From positions 1,980,501 to 2,044,500 of the forward strand of contig JAWNZC010000001.1 in the NCBI GenBank assembly GCA_035771165.1: 64,000 nucleotides of DNA, read 5' to 3'. Position numbers and translations under genes: made by a program. This DNA is from Paragorgia papillata. Lineage: Eukaryota; Cnidaria; Anthozoa; Scleralcyonacea; Coralliidae. The notes beneath the pieces are model-generated. The model was given only the letters and a program-made list of their open reading frames with translations, was not told the origin of the DNA and searched no databases. Positions 57,069 through 64,000 of the stretch are shown one piece after another (position 1 is the first letter of the stretch; every line of letters starts with the position of its first letter).

Positions 57069-57277
57069 AAGTAGAGTTTTCTCTACTTGTCCGGTATGGT
57101 TCGTCACTTGGAGTAACACCTTATTATTATTGTCATACCATAAGATTGGGGTTTCTGTGTGTTTCTTACGGACGGGCTCGCGGATTCATGTACTTACTTA
57201 CACACTCGATGACATATCTACCCGCTTTGCAGTAGATACAAAAAGGTCTAATGCGTAATGTCTTTCTATTTTACTAG

Positions 57278-57358
57278 GCACGCCAACAACTTGATGATCT
57301 AAGGAGAATAGCAAACAACAGCAAAACACAAAATTTCGTACAACTTGAGCAACTAGAG
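57278..57358 (+). CDS. BRE1: BRE1 exon 9
   Basis: The acceptor is TTTTACTAG and the donor is CTAGAG|GTAAGG. The 27 codons read ARQQLDDLRRIANNSKTQNF then VQLEQLE. The position matches the LDEARTLL segment of RNF20. It is the last BRE1 exon found here; the intron that follows runs at least to 64000 unless a short exon was missed. Confidence 0.82.
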
Positions 57359-57611
57359 GTAAGGGTTTTTGCTATGTATGTAAGGATACATCTTGAATTA
57401 GTATTGCAGAATAATGCGCAGAAAAGCTGCGGCAGTTTTCTTGCCCATCAATCCCTACCTAACAACAGTCGCGAACGTTGTGAAGAAAACAAGATTCTAT
57501 AGGAAATAAGCTTTATTTTAAAGTTTCAAAAAAATACAAAAATTATCTTAGAAATTATTTTCTATATATTTTTTCATAATTTTAAGTTTATATATAAAAA
57601 GTTAAAAACAG

Positions 57612-59222
57612 TTACCAAGCTACAGCAGTAGCCCACGCTCGGGCTTCGTTCATTGGGGAAAGTTCTTCCCATGAATAGCGATCAAAACTGAATGATTCAA
57701 CTGACTTAAGGTAGTTTCCTCGCTCATCTCTCCCACCCATTACAACAATGGCATTCCCAGTAACAACTGCAGCACATGCTTGCCTCTTATATTTCATTGC
57801 AGGTAACATATGACTCTTTTCTGACTGAACATTATAAATACCAACGGTATTTAACACTTTACCATCTTTGTCAAGACCACCTATTACAATTACATTGTCA
57901 CCCCAACTTACTGTTGCCATTTGAGACACAGCAAAAGGAAGTGGCGCCATTGCTTTACATTCGTTCTTGTTAATATCGTACATCATGACACTATCAAGAA
58001 TATCTTTAGGACTGTTAGATTTTCTTCCTCCTACAGTCAAAACTCTATCATTGAATAATTCTACGCCAGCATTCGCTTTTGGTTCTTCCATTCTAGTTAA
58101 GAACTTTCGCGTATAGGGAGGATCAAGTGATACTTCATGAATACTGTCAGAGCAATTCCTGCCATCAAACCCTCCTATTACTATCAACCGTCTATTATAA
58201 ACTACACTGCCGGGTACCGACAACTTGCCAGGAAGTTTTGGCGGGAAGTCAAACCATTGTGCGGAATCCAAGGTTGGGTTAATGACCATACTTTCCATGC
58301 TATCAGTCAAGCCATGATCAGTGCGTCCTCCCAAGACAGTAATATGACTTTTATAAACAAACGAAGATGCTCTGCAGCGACATTCTTTCATTGGCTGCAG
58401 TGGCGCCCACGACCTCTTGCACCAGTCGAACGTTTCCACAGAGTTTAGTCTTCTGCTTAATAGACTTTCACCGCCTGCAACGACTACGCCATGTTTCGCA
58501 TTTGTTTCATCATTTTTGGTTTCTTTACGTTCTTCCATCATTTTTTCTTGTACTGTTTGGATTCCGCGTATTTGATCTGGTAGTGTTGCCAGCTGTTCCT
58601 TGATTTCCGTCAAATTCTTCTTAATTTCTTCAATTTCGTCACGCTTAATAAGTTTGTCATTTACTTCCTTCAAATTCTTCTTAATGTCTTCCATTTCATC
58701 ATGTTTAATAATTTTGTCATTCATTGCTTTCAAGTTCATCTTTACTTCATCCATTTCCTTGCTTATCTCGGCGCAATTATGACATTTCACCTTTCTGAAT
58801 TCACAAATTTCTGTCTCGTGATGTGTTCGATCACGTTTGTTGATCTCAACAAGACATCCTTCGTTGGAACACACCACTGGAGTGAACCCACAATTCTTGA
58901 CATGACTTTCAAGATCTCCCAGCTGCACAAGCTCACGACAGCCTCTGTTGAAATAATCACAACGAATATTCAGCTCAGACAGACACCCCGTCACGATTCT
59001 TGGTGCTTGAGTTAATGTTTCCAACGTTAGTTGTTCCATGCACGAAGGACATGTCGGCGAGTTCTCCAGATGCCGCGTTATACAGGGCAGACAGAAAAGA
59101 TGTTGGTTTCTCTGGCACATTACTGGTTGTTTGAAGACGTTTAGACAAATTGGACAATGATAGTTTTGGCTAACGCCATACTCGAACCGATCTGCCTCGT
59201 AACCTTGCTCGTAGGATTCCAT
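57612..59222 (-). CDS. RING - TRAF-type zinc finger - coiled coil - Kelch protein, single exon
   Basis: 536 codons, uninterrupted, starting at ATG 59220-59222. Residues about 23-62 form a RING finger (CPICLNVFKQPVMC, HLFCLPC, CPSC). About 85-150 is a TRAF-type zinc finger region (CDYFNRGCRELV, HVKNCGFTPVVCSNEGC, HETEICEFRKVKCHNC). About 155-235 is coiled coil with a triplicated EIKKNL-like unit. About 265-535 holds five to six Kelch blades (GGRTDHGLTDS, VIGGFDGRNCSDSIHEV, VGGRKSNSPKDI, VIGGLDKDGKVLN, VVMGGRDERGNYLKSVE). Such domain combinations are E3 ubiquitin-ligase adaptors with a substrate-binding propeller; the target is unknown. The antisense single-exon position in a BRE1 intron suggests a retro-copy or a lineage-expanded intronless gene. 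Confidence 0.85.
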   Translation of the reverse strand: MESYEQGYEADRFEYGVSQNYHCPICLNVFKQPVMCQRNQHLFCLPCITRHLENSPTCPSCMEQLTLETLTQAPRIVTGCLSELNIRCDYFNRGCRELVQLGDLESHVKNCGFTPVVCSNEGCLVEINKRDRTHHETEICEFRKVKCHNCAEISKEMDEVKMNLKAMNDKIIKHDEMEDIKKNLKEVNDKLIKRDEIEEIKKNLTEIKEQLATLPDQIRGIQTVQEKMMEERKETKNDETNAKHGVVVAGGESLLSRRLNSVETFDWCKRSWAPLQPMKECRCRASSFVYKSHITVLGGRTDHGLTDSMESMVINPTLDSAQWFDFPPKLPGKLSVPGSVVYNRRLIVIGGFDGRNCSDSIHEVSLDPPYTRKFLTRMEEPKANAGVELFNDRVLTVGGRKSNSPKDILDSVMMYDINKNECKAMAPLPFAVSQMATVSWGDNVIVIGGLDKDGKVLNTVGIYNVQSEKSHMLPAMKYKRQACAAVVTGNAIVVMGGRDERGNYLKSVESFSFDRYSWEELSPMNEARAWATAVAW

Positions 59223-59769
59223 CTCTTGGCGCTTTTTGCTCAGCTCAAAGACAAAGCTAGGTTCCGTTTTTATCGTTGGAAGTCATTGTTACATAGTAGT
59301 AGAATATCAGTTGAATAAGTTATTGTACTAGTTAAGCGCTCTCAGTGTTTTACTTTCACTTTGCCACGTCAGGAAGACAAGACTAATTTGATCGAAACTG
59401 AATAAATTAGAGTCTTGTGATTAAAAGGTCGTGACCTCGAGTTCTTACTGGTCGTGATTCTGAGAAAACAAAGATGTGTTTATCTCAGGAGAGCCCCGTT
59501 GAAATCGTTTAGGTGAAACGCATGTCGGAATGAACGAGTCACAAAAACTTTCGACATGGGTTTCTGGCATAAAAGTTCCATCTACAGGGGTGGACAAAAA
59601 AAGTGGCCATCATTAAAAATATGGTTAATGTGGAATAACTATTATTTGAGAAAAGAAAAATATGTAAATGATATATTTTAGAATGCATGCGTCAATATCT
59701 GCTTAAATATATGATATCCAATTCTAATTTTGTTATTGGTTTAAAAAATACATTAACTTTGAAAGCATG

Positions 59770-60755
59770 CAGAAGAAAAGATTGAAGAAGTTATCAACGA
59801 AGATCTAAAGAATACCGATGAATGGTTTAAGAATAACAGAATGATAAGAAACAAATCAAAATACCAGAGTATGGTCCTGGGAAAGAAAAACAAATCAACG
59901 GAGACACCAACATTTCGATGCGAGGACACGATTATTCCTCACTCTGAACAAATAGAATTACTTGGAGTCATATTTGATAATAAATTGAAATTTAACAACC
60001 ACATTAAAAAAATATGTAGAAAGGCTAGCCAACAGATAGCAGTCTTACAAAGGATGAGGAAAATGTTGCCTTTTTGTACAAAAAAGGATATATATTTTTC
60101 TTTTATCTTGCCTCATTTCAACTATTGTTCCGAGGTATGGCACAATTGTAGCGCACGAAACATCTCCAAGCTGGAAAACGTTAACGAAAGAGCCTTAAGA
60201 TTTGTCTTTAACGAAAGATCAACACCCTATGACACACTCTTACAGCGTCTGAATCTAAGGACTCTAGAACAACAACGCAAACAAAAGATCTTAATCTCCA
60301 CTTTTAAAATGGTCAACACAGAATTGAATGACTGTCGAAGTTTACTTATTGAAAAAACAGATACACCATATGACTTAAGGAAAATAAACTCTTTAAGAAT
60401 TCCAAAAGTAAAGACAACAACACACGGCCAAAAATCATGGAGATTCACAGCAGCAAAACTTTGGAACAATCTGCCGGATGAAATGAGGCAAACAAAAGAC
60501 ATAAACACTTTTAAGAACTTACTATCTGCTATACACGAACTATAGTTTATAGTTTATAGAACGTTTTAAACAGATTAAATTAAAATTTAAATTTAGGTTT
60601 GATTATATAGTGTTATTTTATTGTAAAAATAGTTATAGTACAACTGTTTTAACATTGATTTAGTTTAAATCGTGGCATACCTGAAAAATAGCGTTAACGC
60701 GCTAAGTGTATCGACCACGTTAAATAAAGTGTATTGTATTGTATTGTATTGTATG
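59770..60755 (+). mobile_element. LINE 3' fragment inserted in the mariner-like element
   Basis: A 234-codon frame (59841-60545) reads IELLGVIFDNKLKFNNHIKK, ICRKASQQIAVLQRM, FNYCSEVWHNCSARNISKLE and ALRFVFNERSTPYDTLLQRL. This is the post-RT region of CR1/jockey-type LINE ORF2. The 3' end is a TATTG tail (GTATTGTATTG) at about 60730-60752. The upstream RT core is missing (5' truncation). Confidence 0.85.
59841..60545 (+). pseudogene. LINE ORF2 C-terminal fragment
   Basis: The frame is intact from 59841 (after EEKIEEVINEDLKNTDEWFK just upstream) to the stop at 60543-60545, ending TFKNLLSAIHEL. The post-RT motif (LGVxxDxxLxFxxHI then YCxxVWH) is conserved. It is not an independent gene. Confidence 0.8.
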
Positions 60756-61489
60756 CCACGCTGTGAAGCTGTAGCGAAATCAAGTGAAATGGCAACAAAA
60801 TATCTAACTATTTTGCTGTTATAACACTTTCATAGTATACAAACTCCATTAATCATTTTGAACACCAATTGGAATAAGTCGAACTAAGATTTACTTCATT
60901 TGTTACAAGATTGAAAATCTTGAAAAATTAATATATATTTTTTAATCAATGGATAAAATTAGAATTTGATATCATATTTGAGCAGATCTTGACGCATGCA
61001 TTCTAAAAATATATAACTGTACATATTTTTCTGTACTCTAATAAAAGTTATACAATGCACCAGTTAATCATACTTTCAGTGATGGCCACTTTTTTTTGTC
61101 CACCCCCTGTATGTCTCGATCATCTATTTCTCCTGACATTCCGCTTTCCGCGCGACAAATCGATTGCTAAAGACGAGTGTTTCTCAACCAGGGGGAGGTG
61201 GTCGGGACGAGGGAAATTGCCCTTCTCCCCTCGTTCGAAGAGTGAAAATTGAGAAGAAAGGGAAAGAAAGGAGGGCAAAAATAGAGACAAAAGATGCAGA
61301 GAAGTTGCTGGTTTATGGCGTAGGGTGTTAAGGGTACACTTAGGGAAAGCAAGGGAATTGAGATGGCAAAGACCGTTTGGAATGACAAAGACCAGTTACA
61401 AAAGTAAAATTGCCTCCGCCGCGACTCCATGCAGATGGTCGTAACCTAGTATAACAAGCATGGTTGTGCATTGACCAAGATGACGTTGC

Positions 61490-61525
61490 GACAACAACGG
61501 GGTCATTCCCAAGCGGTCAAGCTGC
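61490..61525 (-). mobile_element. 5S-SINE fragment
   Basis: ACAACGGGGTCATTCCCAAG is the inverse of the 5S-SINE junction (CTTGGGAATGACCCCGTTGT). It is a short remnant. Confidence 0.7.
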
Positions 61526-61653
61526 ATGCAACATTGTCCTGTATATAACATAGGTCTTTAATTTAAAGGATAAAGGACTGGGGGGCTAATCATCCTTACT
61601 TGCAGCCAGTGGCTGAATTGCGAAGGACGCAGATCAACGTGGCCGTGTCGAGC

Positions 61654-61800
61654 AGGGGCGGATCTAGGAATTTTTTAGTGTACGTCAAAACACGGAAGTT
61701 GCGCATTCTAGGGGGGTCCGGGGGCATGGCCCCCCGGAAATTTTTTGAAATTTGGCTCCCTGAAATGGCATTTCCCGCATTCTGACAAGATTTTTTAGAA
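61654..61800. mobile_element. hAT left end (CAGGGGCGGATCTAGG)
   Basis: CAGGGGCGGATCTAGGAATT begins the same type of tip as at 39556, followed by TGTACGTCAAAACACGGAAG and TCCGGGGGCATGGCCCCCC. A possible inverted partner, GTGTACGTCGCTTGACG, lies at the very end of the window (about 63970), so the right tip may be just outside. Confidence 0.6.
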
Positions 61801-62034
61801 AAATCTTACAGTTTTAATTTGGTTTTTTATACCACATTTTATGGTTGTTTTTAAAAAAATACGATTTTGCACTTTTTTAATTGTTATTGGAGACAACTTT
61901 TACGACTGTTTCACTCCATGTCAGAGCTCATCAGCATGCTTATGAATCACTGTTGTACAGTGAATCCGACATGGACAGCCAAGGCCCCACCCTAGCCTTA
62001 GCTGCCAAGCAATTTCTTCTCTGATTAGAAGAAT

Positions 62035-62620
62035 TATGAATAGAGTAATTAAGTAAATCGACCATATTGGACATTTTTTAGACATAGAGGAGCTTATCTC
62101 TCTACATCATCCTGGTCATCTTAATTCTTAACCCTTTATCTACCCTGAGCTGTCTGGTTTTGAGGCACCAGATACTCGCCTAAAGAGAAAGAATTACGAA
62201 TAGAGAAAAATAGACCATGTAGGACATTTCATGGACATAGAAAGGAGCTCACCTCTCTACATCATCCTGGTCATCTTAATTCTTAACCCTTTATCTACCC
62301 TGAGCTGTCTGGTTTTGAGGCGCCAGATACTCGCCTAAAGAGAAAGAATTACGAATAGAGAAAAATAGACCATGTAGGGCATTTCATGGACATAGAGAGG
62401 AGCTCACCTTTCTACATCATCCTGGTCATCTTTACTACCTAATAGTTTACCCCTTATCTACCCTGAGCTGTCTGGTTTTGAGGTGCCAGATACTTGCCTA
62501 ATGAGAGAGAATTATCAATTATGAATAGAGAAAAATAGACCATATAGGACATTTCATGGACATAGAGAGGAGCTCACCTCTATCTACATCATCCTGGTCA
62601 TACTAACTAGTAGCTACCAA
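62035..62620. repeat. Tandem repeat, about 155-170 bp unit, about 3.7 copies
   Basis: Each unit has CTACATCATCCTGGTCATCT, TTTATCTACCCTGAGCTGTC, TGGTTTTGAGG and AGAATTACGAATAGAGAAAA. The markers recur at 62101, 62254, 62411 and 62583. It is non-coding. Confidence 0.92.
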
Positions 62621-63099
62621 TTAACAAGAAAAGACTGCATACTCTTACTGAAATGTTTATTTATTTTAAATATTTATTGTGTATTTAATAATTATTGCAA
62701 TAAAATATACAGTACATCAAATGAATAGAATGTTTAAATTAGTTCAATTCTCCTGCTGTCAGCAGAAAATTTATCAATAACCTGCTGAACAGAAGGTTCT
62801 ATATCTTGATGGATTTCCATCAATGCCAAACAAATAAACAGTAGACTGTTCGAGTAGAGGTATTAGAATTCAATATTTAACACTGTTGATCAGATTATTA
62901 AAGTAAACGTATGGTTAATGCTTTTGTAAAAATTGGCGATGGTTGGCTAAACACATCTCATTATCTCAATAATTATATTAATATATTGCATTGTGTATTC
63001 ATAAAATACTCGTGAGTCGAAAACATATCTCATCTAATTTAAATAATTTACGCTTTTCACGATTGCACAAGGTTAAAGATAAAATAGTTGCCACTCACC

Positions 63100-63358
63100 T
63101 TAAAGCAATACAAGGTTTCTTTCCAGAAGCAGATTTAGCATACTGAGGAATATATGCCTCCGCGTCAATATCTCGATACAATGTCCTGCCAATTTGCGCC
63201 GAAAACTCTTGACCAACGAGAAAATCGCACGATTGGAGTTTCTTTGTCAAATCGCAACAGATCGTCTTTAACAAATCATCGTTTTCACTCTGTAGAGCGT
63301 TCTCTACAAGTTTCGTAACATCCGTAGACGCTATAATCGAAACCGAACTCAGTCTCAA
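63100..63358 (-). CDS. Exon of an unidentified gene (minus strand)
   Basis: A frame SVSIIASTDVTKLVENALQS then TICCDLTKKLQSCDFLVGQE, FSAQIGRTLYRDIDAEAYIP and QYAKSASGKKPCIAL ends at TTAAG|GTGAGT, a strong donor at 63099-63100. There is no ATG at the 5' end of the frame, and the nearest upstream stop is just beyond it. It could start with an upstream exon or a non-canonical position. I do not recognise the family. The 63400-63600 region that follows holds a local palindrome (GTGTACGTCGAAATA / TATTTCGACGTACAC). Confidence 0.45.
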
Positions 63359-63769
63359 GCAGAAGTTTGAAGTCGAGTCAGTGCAGGCTCAGGCAGCTTA
63401 GTTATGCCGCAGTCTTGCACTCGTGCCGTAGTCAGTGTACGTCGAAATATCCTTTGCCAGCCAATCAACAGCCAAGAACGTCAAAATAATTCTACTTCCG
63501 ACGTAGTCACATCTACTTCCGACTACCCCTTGACGGTCCTCTACTGTTTTTGTCCAATCAGTGCTCGTTATTTCGACGTACACCGCCATTTTGACGTACT
63601 CAAATTATCCATATTTGTAAATGGAGTGAATGCGGAGTGAATGAAGGTCCCTCTCTAACCCTACGGTATGAACAGTTTCGTTCAGGCTACATGAAGTAGA
63701 CCAAGATCTCAGTCCTCGGCTAGAGAACACCTGGGTCAAATAATTATTCAACCTCGTCCCCAGGGCGTT

Positions 63770-63925
63770 TCTTGGTTGGGAGTGCCATTTTTCTCGATAT
63801 ATTTTTCTAAATACGTGCAAAAATGAAATTTTTGAAAATTTCAAAAATTTCAAAACCTATATAAAATTTTTAAAAGCTTGAATATTTATTTTTCAAATTT
63901 TAAAAACATTTTTAAAAGTTGTTTC
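63770..63925. repeat. AT-rich low-complexity with TTTTGAAAATTTC units
   Basis: Short inverted TTTTGAAAATTTCAAAAATT words cluster at 63825-63905. No gene is seen. Confidence 0.6.
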
Positions 63926-64000
63926 AAACTAATTAATTAATTCAGGAATAAATTAGTCTAGAATTTTTGTGTACGTCGCTTGACGTGTTTGACGTACCCT

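Larger units (their letters stand above)
59585..61109. mobile_element. Tc1/mariner-like element (TA target) split by a LINE
   Basis: CAGGGGTGGACAAAAAAAGT and the inverse ACTTTTTTTTGTCCACCCCC are the ends, flanked by TA (59583-59584 and 61110-61111). The right arm continues GATGGCCACTTTT inverse to the left GTGGCCATCATT. The middle (about 59770-60755) is LINE sequence. No DDE transposase is seen. Confidence 0.85.

Overview
This window is eukaryotic, and most likely from a non-bilaterian metazoan, probably a cnidarian. The sequence shows short exons (62-306 nt) split by long AT-rich introns with GT-AG borders, three genes of deep metazoan ancestry, and a very dense mixture of MITEs, hAT, mariner, TTAA-target and Harbinger-like elements, LINE fragments, 5S- and tRNA-derived repeats, and a degenerate Crypton-type (DUF3504) gene. 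The assignment to Cnidaria is inference. No operons, bacterial genes or CRISPR arrays are present.

Layout. (1) 1086-16616, + strand: the last eight exons of an LRWD1/ORCA homologue, encoding the C-terminal WD40 part (about 326 residues). All splice phases agree and the stop is at 16614-16616. Its introns hold many mobile elements. (2) 16617-23699: an intergenic or terminal-intron stretch made of repeats: a TIR element with a small frameshifted ORF, inverted repeats, TTAA MITEs, a 5S-rRNA-derived SINE and a 567-bp hAT element. (3) 23700-28986, - strand: a CLHC1 homologue. Its first coding exon carries a TSNAXIP1_N-like coiled-coil region and its second a clathrin-heavy-chain-linker-like helical region. 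A Harbinger-like element carrying a MADF-domain ORF lies in the intron between them. The gene is tail to tail with LRWD1. (4) 31180 to at least 57358, + strand: the first nine exons of a BRE1 (RNF20/RNF40) histone H2B ubiquitin ligase homologue, about 389 residues of the N-terminal coiled-coil region. The RING-bearing 3' exons are not found in the window. CLHC1 and BRE1 are head to head, 2.2 kb apart. (5) 57612-59222, - strand: an intact single-exon RING / TRAF-type zinc finger / coiled-coil / Kelch gene, apparently nested in a BRE1 intron. (6) 59.5-64 kb: a Tc1/mariner-like element split by a LINE fragment, a hAT end, a tandem repeat, and one minus-strand exon of unknown identity.

The most informative part is the nested transposon record. 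Several insertions can be dated relative to each other from the window alone, because it also holds a second, uninterrupted copy of the host repeat (an empty site). Target duplications read directly are 8 bp (hAT-like; 540, 1979, 22901 and 33197), TTAA (5158, 8124, 43768, 53097), TA (37186, 59585) and 9 bp (Mutator-like; 55462). Three TTAA fold-back families with different tips share a related core in their arms.

The three host genes have no obvious shared pathway. LRWD1 acts with the origin recognition complex and heterochromatin, BRE1 in H2B ubiquitylation, and CLHC1 is poorly characterised. I found no convincing new multi-gene system. The best candidates for novelty are the TE families themselves, especially those carrying host-like first exons (RecQ-like, ZAD-like, MADF-like, and the paired MA-x-NW exons at 53.7-54.5 kb) inside inverted repeats.
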